Assembly (NCBI GenBank): GCA_951640165.1
Contig: OX621255.1
Location: forward strand, 28,680,001 to 28,744,000
DNA length: 64,000 nucleotides
Direction of reading: 5' to 3'
From: Pseudoips prasinana
Lineage: Eukaryota; Arthropoda; Insecta; Lepidoptera; Nolidae
The translations under genes were made by a program, and so were the position numbers. This document shows, in pieces, positions 20,000-30,535 of this stretch (its first letter is position 1; every line of letters begins with the position of its first letter). Under the pieces are notes generated by a model. It was given only the letters and a program-made list of their open reading frames with translations. It had not been told where the DNA came from and searched no databases.

Positions 20000-20638
20000 T
20001 AAGTAATATATTGATGTATATTTCAAAATTTTATGCTCAGCAGTTCCAGATTAAGCATTATGTTTAAACTAGTTCTAAACTTATAATGATAGAAAAACAT
20101 ATATTCGATATTTTTTTTTATTTAATATTCAATCAGATAATAAAAAAAGTTTCCATAACTTTCTTTTTATTGTGTTATTTCTTTCCCACTAAAAAGGACA
20201 TCATGTTTCAAATTAATTTATTTACCTTACACGTATGTCTATGGATCACCGTTTTACACTATATAATGTGGACCAAATTTCAACATCATCCGTCTAGAAA
20301 ATTTTAATGGTTCAGTTTTTTCATCTTTAGATATGGAACCCTGAAAACTCTATAAAAAACGTTGATTTTGAGCAGTGACACACCTCCTTCGATGGAGACA
20401 TCGTCAATGTATGGTGCCAACATAAACACATTGGAATTGTTAATATTCGAAAGCCATAGCAAAATTGCATTTTGGGGTCATTACTTCCGACTCGGTCAAT
20501 CATATAGACAAAAACGGTCCCGTTGCTAGTGACCCATGCACAGTTATTCCTTACTTCTGAATGAAATGCTGCCTTCGAGTGCGTCACATACCATTCTTGA
20601 CTAACTTGATTTTTGACTGTTCAAAAATCAAGTGGACA
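20000..20638. other. Unassigned; small hairpin next to the LINE end
   Basis: Mostly AT-rich. Near the right edge a perfect hairpin CTTGATTTTT ... AAAAATCAAG (about 20609-20634) abuts the predicted 3' end of the LINE. The 86-residue minus frame at 20327-20587 has no family features that I recognise. Confidence 0.4.
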
Positions 20639-20887
20639 TTTATTCATTAAGATTGTTTATAGTATAATTATTTTAATTTGTTAAATAATTACACTGAACA
20701 TATATACATATAAATAAACGCGCAACGGTTAAACGAGAAATCACTAAAAAATAACTGACTATAAATGTAATAAATAAATTAAAACTATACTAACATAGAT
20801 ATTGGAAATAGATTAAAACTACGTACAAACTAAAACTATCATTATAAACTTAAAATAAAAATACTAAATTACAATTAAAAGAATAAC

Positions 20888-22519
20888 TTATAGATAAAAA
20901 ACCGCTTTCAAGTCACCATCTGCCGGTAAGGTGCCCAAAAAGCTAGCGACGTTACCTCTTTGGATCGCAAGGCTTATGCGTTGGCCGAGGTACGTGCCAG
21001 CTCTTTGATCACCAGAGTGCTCTATAAGCCGTTTGGACAACTCCTTGACAAAGGACCGTGCTTCTGGGCCCCAGGGACCCATTGTTTCGACCCCAAACGG
21101 AATAAATATATAGCCATCACCTATGGCAGCATATTTACTCCGTTTCGAGTTCTCAGCAGCCTCCGCTACAGCACCGCCTGAACGCGAACTTACATGAAGG
21201 TGGGAGGGAGCCAGTGTATCCACACAAGTTGCGTCCCATACCAGAGGTCTCCCACGGCTCCAAGGGATCAACGTCATACCATCGGGCCTCTTGCCATCGT
21301 CACGAGAGATACCGTTAGGCTCTAAAAGAGCCGGCACGTGAACGGTGGCAAGCGCCCGACGAATGACGTCATTAATGGCAGCGTGGCGTGAAAGCCTCCC
21401 TGCACTGCGGCGGCAAGATAGGCCATGGTGACCTAAACGGTCTACCTCAACCCCGCAGTGACAATTATGGGGCTCTGTCCTGGAGATGCCCAGACGAAGA
21501 CTTACAGCGACTGAGAAAGCCGTATTATCTAAAAGGGTTCCTATACTGGTCGAAGGAATTGCCTGCAGCCAGTACCCTGACTCCCCTTCGCTAGTGGCGA
21601 GGAGACGAGCCCGATCTCTAGTGCCAGGACAGGTGGTTAAAAGGGAATTTTGAACAAGTTTACATAGAGGCTCGTCCCATTGTCTCTGCGAACTGAGTGT
21701 TTTTAGACACGCCTCACTCGGACAGGCCATTGACCACGCGTCTCTGGCACCATCCATGCCTACCAACGGTGTATTAACGATAGATGGGGAAATTATCTTG
21801 CGAAATAGACCGTTAATAGCATGGACAGAAGACAAAAATGCAGGCAGAGCAACACTTGAAATTTTGCGAATGCCTACACCTCCGAAACGTATCGGAAGAG
21901 AGGCCTGAAGCCAAGCATTTTCCGAAAGTGAACAATTTAGAATTTGGGTCAAAATGTTTTTGATAGTGTTGTCTAAAATTGTCAAACGACTACCATGATT
22001 CCAAAGAGGGCAACAACGAAGAACATATGTTAATTTAGGTACAAAAAGGCAAAACCGAATGATATGAAAAGCAATGTGAGAATGAATTTTAGTCAAACGT
22101 ACCGAATTTTCTTCAAATTTGTTGCGTTGTTCTTCAATAAAAGTTGGGAATGAGTCTTCCAGAATCGGTGCGCCTAAGAGGCGAAGCGACTGTTTGTTTA
22201 TGATCTTTAAATTTGGAGCCATAATAGAAAATTTATCAATTATATCTTGTTTTTTTTCGGCAGTGAGAGTATCTAAAAGAAACAGTTCGCATTTTGAAAA
22301 ATTTAGATCTAAACCTATCGTGTGAAATCTGTCTATTAAAGTTTCCAAGTCATGTAGTACAGTACAAGCATCGCCACCTAAGGTTCCGTCATCTAAATAC
22401 CACATGTTTAATTTAGAATTTAGTGTCGAAATTATAGGGTGAATGGCAAGACTGAAAATGGCAGGTCCGAGTGGGTCACCCTGTTGACATCCAGAACATT
22501 TAAACCATAACATTGCCAC
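20888..22519 (-). pseudogene. RLE LINE: RT palm/thumb, knuckle and PD-(D/E)XK endonuclease
   Basis: A 543-residue open stretch. Residues 10-22 hold RT motif B (GCQQGDPLGPAIF) and residues 41-44 are YLDD, motif C, where most LINEs have YADD or FADD. After a long thumb/connection region come C353, C355, H364 and C369 (CHCG...HHGLSC), a zinc-knuckle-like cluster, followed by the nuclease motif RPDG (D413) and VWDATC (D429), as in restriction-like endonucleases of R2/R4/CRE-type LINEs. The frame ends at a TAA at 20888. Its first residues are not a real start: it continues the RT begun in the neighbouring frame. The enzyme would nick DNA and prime reverse transcription of its own RNA at the nick. 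Confidence 0.75.
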
Positions 22520-23225
22520 AGATAGTCGTAGGTTTCCGGTATAAAATTTTGAATTTCAGTCAAAAGAGTGGTTCTGTCAACAGAGTTAAAAGCGTTTTTA
22601 ACATCCACCTTTAAGATCACCTCACCACCATTGTGCGTGATGAATGAACGAAGAGTATGCACGGCTGCCTCACAGCCTCCCTTACTTCCAAATCCCAACT
22701 GGATGGGTTGAAATTTTTCTGTGAGATTTGTGCGGATATATTTGCAGCAGATCTTAGTAGCAATTCTCCTATACAAGCAACCCACGGCTATAGGTCTAAT
22801 ACCGCCATCTCGTTTTTTAAGAGCGCATAAATTGGCGCCGTATAGGATAGGTGACATTTGTGCTAGTACTTTTCCCTGAAGCATGAAATTTATAAGTGCA
22901 GTAATGTCTTTAAGAAGGGCTCGACCGGCATCACCAGGGGCACCAAACAAGAGGTCTTTTAAATGTTGGGGAGTAAGAGCGTCAAGACCCCCGGCGGAAC
23001 CATTCATAAAAGACATTACTGCTGCTCTGACGTTCTTTTCTGTTACCTGAAGAGCATTGACAGGGCGATGAGATGAGGAAGGTGTTGGTAAGAGAGGCTG
23101 ATCCGAACGTGGATGTTTATCAATAAGGGCCGTCAAGGTTTCTGGCGTGTCAGGAGCAATGATATCTTTGGTAAAAAGAAGTTGTGCTGCCCCTCGTAAA
23201 TCTCCATCGCTTACTTTGGATTCTA
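22432..23225 (-). pseudogene. RLE LINE: RT fingers and palm (motifs 0-A)
   Basis: Open from about 23225 (ESKVSDGDLRGAAQLL) through GSAGGLDALTPQHLKDLL and LKKRDGGIRPIAVGCLYRRI to motif A, LKVDVKNAFNSVDR, whose first D is catalytic. After YDYLWQCY the frame leaves the coding register and the rest of the RT continues in the other frame at 22519. Related proteins, as I remember them, have about 20 residues between these points, so a small deletion as well as a frameshift is likely. Confidence 0.7.
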
Positions 23226-23227
23226 TT

Positions 23228-23491
23228 TTACTGAATATGTTTTGTGTAGAAGTCCAATTTTAGCACCATGGTGGTTTTTTGCTTGGTGATCAGATTCACT
23301 GCAATGGTATTGTTGGGTTGTACAGTTTTTTTTATGGCTGATGTCAGAGATGTTTGATTTCCTGAAACATGGAGAGTTTTGAAAGAAAAAGACAGCAGTT
23401 CCTCCCAGGCGAGCTCGGAATTTTCATTTAAAACTTTGTTTTGAATATTACTTTTGCTATTATTTTGTACTGTTTCATGAATGTTAGTCAT
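23228..23491 (-). pseudogene. RLE LINE: N-terminal segment
   Basis: An 87-residue frame with NSELAWEELLSFSFKTLHV, then lost to a frameshift immediately before the RT-proximal segment. Assigned to the LINE by position and continuity; no domain is recognisable. Confidence 0.45.
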
Positions 23492-23525
23492 TTTGCAAGC
23501 AACTGATTTGACTGTTATTTTTTAC

Positions 23526-23735
23526 TACTAAATACTTTATTGTATGGGGAGTGGTTACCCTGGTGTCAGAGTTATACAAGCGGCCCGGTAGGCCACTGAC
23601 ATGGCTAACGAGGACAACCGGGACGGGTCATCCGAAGCACGGATACGCTCAAAGTTTTATAGTCCACCCATCTATAGACTGACCGCGATGACTAGGTGCT
23701 ACCGATAACTTATGGACCGGTGATAGCAACAGAGT
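23526..23735 (-). repeat. 5S rRNA-derived SINE, copy 5
   Basis: Read minus: CACCGGTCCATAAGTTATCG, then the TATAGATGGGTGGACT box C region and the body, ending with GGTAACCACTCCCCATAC. Confidence 0.7.
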
Positions 23736-23789
23736 GAATACGAGTGTATGCACATTGCGCGACTGTACCGACCTCCGTATCCCACCGAC

Positions 23790-24322
23790 ACTTCTAGGCC
23801 ACAAGTCGTAGGTTCGATCCACAACCAGGACAAATCATTGTGTGATGAGCAAATATGTTCGTTCTGTGTCTGGGTGTATATAGAGAAATCTCTATAATAC
23901 ATAATTATTATATATTATCAGTTGTCTGGTTGCCATAGTGCACGCTCGGCCTCCCTGGAATCGCTGGCGTTTGGAGGAGGGGAACTCCACCCGTATAAGC
24001 GGTCTCGGGAAGAGGTAACCTGCTGTAGTTCAGGTTGCCTAAAAACGCTTGTTGGAGAGGCAGGCCCTCCCCGGGTGAGAGTTACGCAGAGGCTGCAGTG
24101 CACGGCGGGGATACTGTGGTGTGATCGTTCACGAGTACCCAGAGCCCCCGCTACAAGCACTGAGGCTGGCTACCGTGGTGGTTTTAGTGGGAAGACCTAC
24201 ATATCCCGTCGCTTCCCCAAGCACCAGAAATGCGTTTTAAGCATATCCAACACGTTAAAAAAAGGCTCTGTGCAGTTTGGGATCAGATGGTAGTGTGTTA
24301 GTTGTCCCAATATATTTATTTT
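23790..24322 (+). repeat. SINE group C, copy 3, interrupted
   Basis: Head with B box GGTTCGATCC, then ATTGTGTGATGAGC and CAGTTGTCTGGTTGCCATAG to 23942. The tail resumes at about 24262 with CAGTTTGGGATCAGATGG. Confidence 0.7.
23943..24261 (+). mobile_element. LINE 3'-end insert in the SINE
   Basis: GC-rich, ending in GTTTTAGTGGGAAGACCTAC, TCCCGTCGCTTCCCC and ACACGTTAAAAAA, a 3' end with a short A tail. It interrupts the group C tail. Probably an R1-group LINE end (uncertain). The 123-residue frame across it reads through both elements and is not a gene. Confidence 0.55.
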
Positions 24323-24617
24323 AGATATTTAATTCCAAAACCGGCCTTAAAGAATATGTATAGGTGACTGTACAACAATATTTTCCTACATTTTTTTATT
24401 AACTCAGCTTTAACGACACTGTTATTTCCCAAGGGCCACTCGTAGTGGAGTCCAAAAAGTTCAATACCAAAGTGTACGTCCCCAGGGTAGCAAGCAAACA
24501 CGAAATGTGTTTCTAAATTGCTTTAGCTATATTTTGTCCACAACTTCAGTATGATAACAGTGAAAAGGTCCCGTGATTTGGGTTTTAAATGTTTTGTTAT
24601 TTTTATTTTGGTAGTCT

Positions 24618-24825
24618 CATAGCCAGATTTAGTGAGGTTTGGCTGCCGTGTGGTGATGGCGGCGAATATCGGAATTTCATCACCCTGTATCATCCCGTGG
24701 GGGGCGTAGAAGGTCGTCCCGAGGATATATCTACCAGAGGGCGGGCAGCAGCTTCCTTCTGAGTACTATGACCATCTTACTGCGATCGCCAACCTGTCAG
24801 CCTAGCATGGCGATTATGGCATAGT
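24618..24825 (+). repeat. Repeat E, copy 2
   Basis: GCCGTGTGGTGATGGCGGCG, CATCCCGTGGGGGGCGTAGA, ATATCTACCAGAGGGCGGGC and TACTGCGATCGCCAACCTGT in that order, as at 28376 and 49266 on the minus strand. Confidence 0.65.
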
Positions 24826-24920
24826 GTTGTCCAGTTACTATTTTAGAACCTACATTCTTACTTTTTGATAATTGTATGATCCGTGCATCTACCATGCTAT
24901 CTCTGCATCACCCTAAGGTT

Positions 24921-25295
24921 ACATACATACATACATACACAGGCTCACGCCTGTTTCCCAGAGGGGTAGGCAGAGACATCGGATTTCCATTTGTCACGAT
25001 CTTTGCATACTTCTTTTGCCTCGATTACTGTCATAATATTCTTCATACATGCTCGCCGGTTTGGGCCCATTCTTGAGAACGTCTCTAATTTGGTCAGAGA
25101 ATGTTCGCCGTGCTCTTCCCCTTCCGGTTGTCCCATTCACACAGGCCAGGTATACGTCTTTTGTCAATCTTCTTTCATTCATCCTTTCTAAATGGCCAAA
25201 CCATCTCAGTATGCCTTTTTCAATATTTGTGACTACATCCTCTTTCACACCACAGCGCTCTCTTACATCAGTATTTCGAATTCTGTCTCTCAAAG
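24921..25295 (-). mobile_element. LINE-B insertion with 13-bp duplication and open C-terminal frame
   Basis: TCACCCTAAGGTT flanks it perfectly (24908-24920 and 25296-25308). The minus strand keeps an open frame of about 100 codons: VRERCGVKEDVV, GILRWFGHLERMNERRLTK, GTTGRGRARRTFSDQI and MYEEYYDSNRGKR, the C-terminal tail after the RT of a common arthropod non-LTR retrotransposon. The 3' end is an (ATGT)n tail next to the duplication. 5'-truncated and recent, judging by the perfect duplication. Confidence 0.85.
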
Positions 25296-25397
25296 TCACC
25301 CTAAGGTTGACTGGCAGAAAATGCCTAAGGCATCAATTCCGCCTTTGTACTATTTTATGTGCATAAAGTTGGAAAATAAATAAATAAAACAAACATA

Positions 25398-25446
25398 TTT
25401 GGGGAGGCTTTTCCAGCAGTAGATTACTTACAGCTGTAATGATGAG
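25398..25446 (+). repeat. RTE-type LINE 3' end
   Basis: GGGGAGGCTTTTCCAGCAGT followed by a decayed GCTGTAATGATGA end. Confidence 0.5.
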
Positions 25447-25839
25447 GCTATTGTAGCCTTTGGTTGTAGAGTACAGTGTTTAAGAGGCTGATAACAACCA
25501 ATTTTATTGTATCAAACTAGTATCGCCCGTATATACTTCCAAGGGTCAAATTAGAGTGAACAGAAAACTCTCAGAACACATAAAAAAATAATTAAGCATT
25601 TTTAAAGCTGTCTTTGTGATCTTTTTCTATAGAACGAAAGTCGTTAATAGTGTAGGTAGTCATTCAGGCTGCTTAATCATGTTACGCGGCGTCGTTCCAG
25701 TTGCGATTAAAGACAAGTCCTCTTATTTAAAATTAATTAGCTTCCAGTCCGAGGATTAGTTCGCGTTATCCCTCGGGATAAAGGTACCTGCACACGGCCT
25801 ACCGGTTCGGTATGATGCTTACGGTTAGAAAGGAATAAA

Positions 25840-26040
25840 TGATGTTCCGGCTCTCAGCTTCATCTACAGTCAGGCTCATCCGCTCCAGGCAGCCGGCACA
25901 CTCCACTCGTATATTCGCGCTATTCTCGCTCACGTTCCCGCGCCGCCCGAGAGAGGTATATTCGCTTCACGCCGAGTTACTCGTTTTTGGTCTCAACTAG
26001 CACCGACCACTACAGACAGGTGTCGTTTGCTGGCACCGCT
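25840..26040 (+). promoter_or_regulatory. Candidate promoter or 5' leader exon inside the intron
   Basis: GC-richer than its surroundings, with CpG-containing stretches (TTCCCGCGCCGCCCGAGAG) and several initiator-like CAGTCAG/CAGT motifs; no match to any repeat in the window. Possible splice donors: CAG|GTGTCG at 26019 and GATGG|GTGTGT at 26045. A promoter/5' UTR of an alternative transcript is one reading; an unrecognised element is another. Confidence 0.3.
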
Positions 26041-26159
26041 GATGGGTGTGTTTTTAAACATTCTATTCGTGTGTTTTGTATCATAAGCCGGCCGGATATT
26101 TAATAGGGCACAGTGAACAAGAAAATCGCAGATCTTCACATCTCATCAGCCGAGAAAGG

Positions 26160-26291
26160 ATGACAGAAGATCAGTTCTCTATTCTCCCTTCTTCTCCCAC
26201 GGTTGGCTACCCTCTCCCATCTACATTTGGTCCCCTGTTCTGCTGCCAACAAGACCCAATGTCCTTTTCTGTACCACTGACAACGTGTGGG
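26160..26291 (+). other. Candidate N-terminal coding exon (unidentified)
   Basis: An ATG opens a Pro/Ser-rich frame (MTEDQFSILPSSPTVGYPLP, then STFGPLFCCQQD) that stays open to a possible donor TGTGG|GTATAA at about 26290. It lies 120 bases after the GC-rich segment above. No protein family recognised; low confidence. Confidence 0.25.
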
Positions 26292-26504
26292 TATAATTTC
26301 ATGATGATCGATTGTGTAATTGAACCGTGAAAGCGTAAAATCAAACAGACATTCGCATTTTTCATACTATATACTTACTTTTTTAATATAACGTTTACGG
26401 AAAATAGAGGTGAGCGAGAGCTCAAACCATTTACCCAAATTTACTATAAACTATGTACCCGTGTATAAAATCAAAGCAATGCCTTAATTGAAATGGATAT
26501 TTTA

Positions 26505-26988
26505 TAATATCTTGGGACAACTGTATCTGATTCCAAACTTGACTGAGCCTGTACGACGGTAACCAGACAACTGATAAACATAATTTTATATCTAACTAGC
26601 TGTGCCCGCGACTTCGTCCGCCTGTTAATTAGTTTATTTTGTTTTTTGTAAAATAAATGACTTTTTCTAAAATAAAAGTAGCCTAAGTTACTCCTTATTA
26701 CATAAGCTACCTGCCAATAAAAGTCCCGTCAAAATCGGTCCAGCCGTTTCAGAGATTAGCCGGAACAAACAGACAGACAAAAATTGTAAAAAATGTTATT
26801 TTGGTGTATGTACCGTATATATATTCATATGTATGTAGTAAAAACCGGTTATTTCAATATTACAAACAGACACTCCAATTTTATTTATTTTTATAGATTA
26901 CACCCAGATACAAAACAAATAATCGTGTTCATCTCATCTCTGACTTAGCAGTCATGGTCACAAACCACTAGACCGACACGCCACTCAT
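26505..26988 (-). repeat. SINE group C, copy 4, interrupted
   Basis: Tail ATATCTTGGGACAACTGTAT at the left, head (AACCACTAGACCGACACGCC) at the right. Repeat F lies between. Confidence 0.65.
26595..26873 (+). repeat. Repeat F, copy 3, nested in SINE C
   Basis: ACTAGCTGTGCCCGCGACTT to GTCCAGCCGTTTCAGAGATT, then a CAGACAGACAAAAATTGTAA segment and a TTTTGGTGTATGTACCGT end. Confidence 0.7.
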
Positions 26989-26999
26989 AACGTATTTTT

Positions 27000-27070
27000 T
27001 TTATTAGGTTTTTATTCACGTAAAATTTAAAAAAGCGCTTGTATATAGTCAGAACATGTTTGTAGTAATT
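27000..27070 (-). repeat. Repeat L (LINE tail), copy 1
   Basis: TTAGGTTTTTATTCACGTAA and AGTCAGAACATGTTTGTAGT, as at 57543-57612. Confidence 0.5.
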
Positions 27071-27249
27071 ACAGATATTTAGGTACACGGAATGTTAAAA
27101 TTTATACAATTTATTTTATAATGGTAGTGATATTTAGCTAGCTTGTATTAAGTTATTGTCAAGGAGATTATGTTTAGGTTTAATTATTGAAATTTATATT
27201 TTACTATATATTGTCTGAATGGTTCTGTCTATATTAAGGTATGAATTCA

Positions 27250-27460
27250 GTATTATTATTATAACGGACCTTGTGTTTAAAACGACGGTCGCGCTTTAAT
27301 GCTACCACCGGATCCAATGCGCCCCAACTGAGAAGACCCAGCGAAACAAACTCAGCAGGTTTATCTACTACCGGTTTCAACACGGCCCAGTTGAGACGGT
27401 CCGGCGAAACATACTCAAGCGGGCATGAACACGGGATTTGGTCCGCTTAAAGTAATTATT
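27250..27460. other. GC-richer segment with imperfect internal repeat
   Basis: CCCCAACTGAGAAGACCCAG and GCCCAGTTGAGACGGTCCGG are diverged copies of one unit about 80 bases apart, each followed by CGAAACA(A/T)ACTCA. Probably part of a LINE; not assigned. Confidence 0.35.
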
Positions 27461-27679
27461 TAGTAGCCTATAGTATCCAGTTGGAACTATCTCTAAGTAT
27501 GATTAGTTGCGGAATACATGTCACCGAGCTCATACGATTTAGCTACCGTCTGAAAACCGGTCAGCCGTCATAGACTGGAGCGTCATAGATTAAGTGCTAA
27601 ACTGATTAACGGTTAGGTCACATCACTTCGCAGTTGGATGCCTGCTAACGACCTAGACACGTGGTGGAAATTATATATA

Positions 27680-27846
27680 TCTAGCCGTGCCCCGCTGTTT
27701 TACCCGCATTGCACTTTATAAATTATAGCCTATATGTTAATCCAGGGTGTCAGGTAATTCTATACCAAATTTTATTAAAATCGCTCCAGTAGTTTAGACG
27801 AGAAGAAGTAACAAACACTATACACACACTAATATTAGTAGGATAG
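27680..27846 (+). repeat. Repeat F, copy 4
   Basis: CTAGCCGTGCCCCGCTGTTT to AATCCAGGGTGTCAGGTAAT and CTAATATTAGTAGGAT. Confidence 0.7.
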
Positions 27847-27937
27847 GATTATAAAACGGATTAAGTAAAAAGCTATATCTCCCGGAGAAGAGGCAGCAGC
27901 GTCTCTCTGTGTACTGTGACTTATGACAATAATTGAA

Positions 27938-28375
27938 GGGCTGGTTGGCGTGGTTGATAAATGCTTGCCTATCCCGTCGCAGGTCGTGGATTGGATTCCC
28001 ACCCAGGGGCTCTACCGGCTAAGTTGCCGAACATCGATTTTTAAATGCATTTCAAATAAATAAAGGTTAAAATGACTTAATCAATTGTTAAATCGGCTTC
28101 CATGACCACATGTGACGTCATATATGGTCCGGAATCGATTGTCAACGTTAAAGCCGATTTAACGATTGATTAAGTAATTTTGACCATTATTTACTTGAAC
28201 TCCATTTAAGAAATCGATGTTCGGTGACTTAGCCGGTAGAGCCCCAGGTCAGATATTTGTGAGCATGAACATGTCTGTTTGTCCTGAGTCTGAGTGTAAC
28301 TACAAAAGAAAAGTAGTATATGTAATATATCATGTACTATGGTAACCAGATAGGTTTCCATAGTACTAGCGCTGC
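27938..28375 (+). repeat. SINE group B, copy 3, split by a MITE
   Basis: Head GGTTGGCGTGGTTGATAAAT and B-box region GTGGATTGGATTCCC end at 28006; the SINE resumes at 28245 with CAGGTCAGATATTTGTGAGC. Confidence 0.75.
28007..28244. mobile_element. Foldback MITE with 3-bp CAG duplication, copy 1
   Basis: Ends GGGCTCTACCGGCTAAGT and ACTTAGCCGGTAGAGCCC are inverted repeats, and the inner halves (ACTTAATCAATTGTTAAATC and GATTTAACGATTGATTAAGT) also pair, so most of its 238 bp folds back. CAG occurs at 28004-28006 and 28245-28247. A 3-bp duplication with G-rich ends suggests a PIF/Harbinger relative (inference). Confidence 0.8.
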
Positions 28376-28562
28376 TTCTGCCATAATCGCCACGCTTGGC
28401 AGACGGGATGGCGATTGCAGTAAGATGGTCATAGTACACAGAAGGAAGCTACTGCCTGTTCTCTGGTAGATATTTCCTCGGGTCGACTTTTATGCCCCCA
28501 CGGGATGGGATGGTATGATGATATTCTGATATTTGCCGCTGTCACCACACAGCCTACGCGTA
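28376..28562 (-). repeat. Repeat E, copy 3
   Basis: ATAATCGCCACGCTTGGCAG, TGGTCATAGTACACAGAAGG, CCCACGGGATGGGATGG and CACCACACAGCC. Confidence 0.65.
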
Positions 28563-28730
28563 TTTTTTTTTTATTACCTATTTACCACAAATCATTACTT
28601 TTCAGAAAACCTCATTTTAATATAGTGCCTTAAACCTCTTGGGTTTGAGCGATACTTCCCAATATGGCTTCATCTGATATATAAACAAATACCTACTTAT
28701 TAAATATGATTTGACAATTTACTAAAATAT

Positions 28731-28988
28731 AATAATAATATAATATATTGGGACAATGTCACACTGATCATCCTAGCCCCAAACTAAGCAAAGCTTGTAC
28801 TATGGGTAGCAGGCGACGATATGCATACTTATATAGATAGATAAATACATATATGTATACATAGAAAACATCCATGACTCAGAAACAAATATTCGTGCTC
28901 ATCACACAAATATTTGCACTTATCGGGATTCGAACCCAGGACCACCAGCTTCGTAGGCAGGAGCGCTACCAACTAGGCTACGGTGACC
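28731..28988 (-). repeat. SINE group A, copy 2
   Basis: Nearly identical to the copy at 44-289, with intact A and B boxes on the minus strand. Confidence 0.85.
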
Positions 28989-29689
28989 ATCTATAAAATT
29001 AAAAATAAACTTATCACAACAACTACAACACATATAAGGTTCTTGTACATATTAATACAGGGACTTAAAATATTAAACTACTAATAAAATAATAGGCATA
29101 TTTTACAAACAAGCAGTGCCATGTGTATTTTACTACTCTCTGTCCGAATGTGGCCATATAACACCCTTGGGATCCCATTGGGTTGTGTATGTGATTCACA
29201 GTTGACGTCACATCGGAACGGCCTTTGTTGGAAAGCATGTATTTTTTCCATGTTTTTATATATACAGAATCCTTTGTAACTAATGTAACGTAATACTATG
29301 TACATTCTCTTTTCGGAATTCTCGTATTCCTTTAGAGAATCTGCTGAAAAGGAATGTCTTCAAAAGCGTTCCCTTTTAAGGTTGAATGTTTCAAAAGATA
29401 ATCTTGGTATGGCTTCAGAGGTCGAAGTATGCTTTGTCTCGATTTAAGGATCCGCGGTTTTCTCAATTTTCAAGGCGTCGATTTTCGTCCTGTCTTAGCT
29501 AGAACGTAATTCCGCCGAACCATCGTTTAAGAGGTGGGCTTATTTACTTTGTTTGAGGAATTTGTGCTTCGGCAATAAAAGGCTACCGTTTATTTGTAAA
29601 GTATTTGTACTACACGAGTTCTACTCTAGGGTGTCTGCTGGCTCTAGTATTTAGCGGGCTTACTTTGGGCCTCATTAGATCTTTCAGAT

Positions 29690-29965
29690 CATTCAAGAAC
29701 AACGGAGAGAGCTAAGCTCGGAAATTCCTTCAAAATCAGCAAAGCCCAAAGAATTGCTAAGCTGAAGTGACAGTTGGAAGGGCCCAGTTGGGTTGCTGGG
29801 GTAGAAAAATTCTCGAGTGGCGATTACGTTTCGAAATGTGCAGTGTGGGCACTTGGGCTGGCATCCCACAAAGTAGACCGATGACCTTGTGAGGGTTGCT
29901 TAAAGCTGGATGTGAGTAAAGCAAGACTAGTAATTGCGAAATCTTTGGGGGAGGCTATTGTCTTT
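29690..29965 (+). pseudogene. RTE-type LINE C-terminal fragment, degenerate
   Basis: AACAACGGAGAGAGCTAAGC, GCCCAAAGAATTGCTAAGCT and the TAATTGCGAAATCTTTGGGG end follow the order of the fragment at 60285-60670, with many indels. Confidence 0.6.
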
Positions 29966-30192
29966 TGGCTGCCACGATCTTGGCCGTCAACCACACAGCC
30001 ACACGCGTTATATTTTATCTCACCCGAAATCTACATGCGAAACTATCGATCTTCCTATTTCTGGTCTAACATCTACATAACAGACACAGCTAAGCCATGT
30101 CCATATAACATCGTTTCGTCATTTATACTTGGTCTCGAATATCAGTTATGCGGCAGTTCTTGCTCGTCTTACATTAAGTTATTAAGCCGTCC

Positions 30193-30535
30193 CAGCATAT
30201 GGTAGATACTGGCTCGTTGGTCTGGCGGTAGCGTGTTCAACCGCAGATAATTTAGGTTAAAATTCCGGAGCGGGTCAAAATATAATTATAATATAGCTAT
30301 AAAGGTAAAGTCATCAGTGTCGATCCGAAGTCTGGGTGTTGACAGAATTTACACCCCCGTGCCTCGGAGAGCACGAGACTGGATGAGTGTCATTCGTCGT
30401 TCCATCGGATCATGAGAGTATTGTAATACAATGTGCTGTTTGCGCCCACACTTGTGGTCTATGATATGTTCCGCGCAGATGGCTAGTTTCCATGGAGACA
30501 GGACGCCGTGGCCGAAATCGACCAGGAGGACATTA
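30193..30535 (+). repeat. SINE group D, copy
   Basis: Head GTTGGTCTGGCGGTAGCGTG, CCGTGCCTCGGAGAGCACGA and CGCCGTGGCCGAAATCGACC to AGGACATTAT, near full length. Confidence 0.75.

Larger units (their letters stand above)
20639..23491 (-). mobile_element. RLE-type non-LTR retrotransposon, decayed copy
   Basis: The minus strand carries, in order, an N-terminal piece (23491-23228), a reverse transcriptase split over two frames (about 23225-22432 and 22519-20888), a CCHC-like knuckle and a PD-(D/E)XK endonuclease, then a 3' UTR ending at AATAAA (20639-20644). There is no apurinic-type endonuclease. Two frameshifts (near 23228 and 22480) and probably a short deletion make this copy inactive. The 5' end stops close to a 5S SINE at 23526. 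The lineage is uncertain: an early-branching RLE group, R4/Utopia-like at best guess. Confidence 0.75.

Noticed and set aside
23922..24293. 123-residue plus frame as a gene
   Set aside because: It reads across a LINE tail and the SINE around it.
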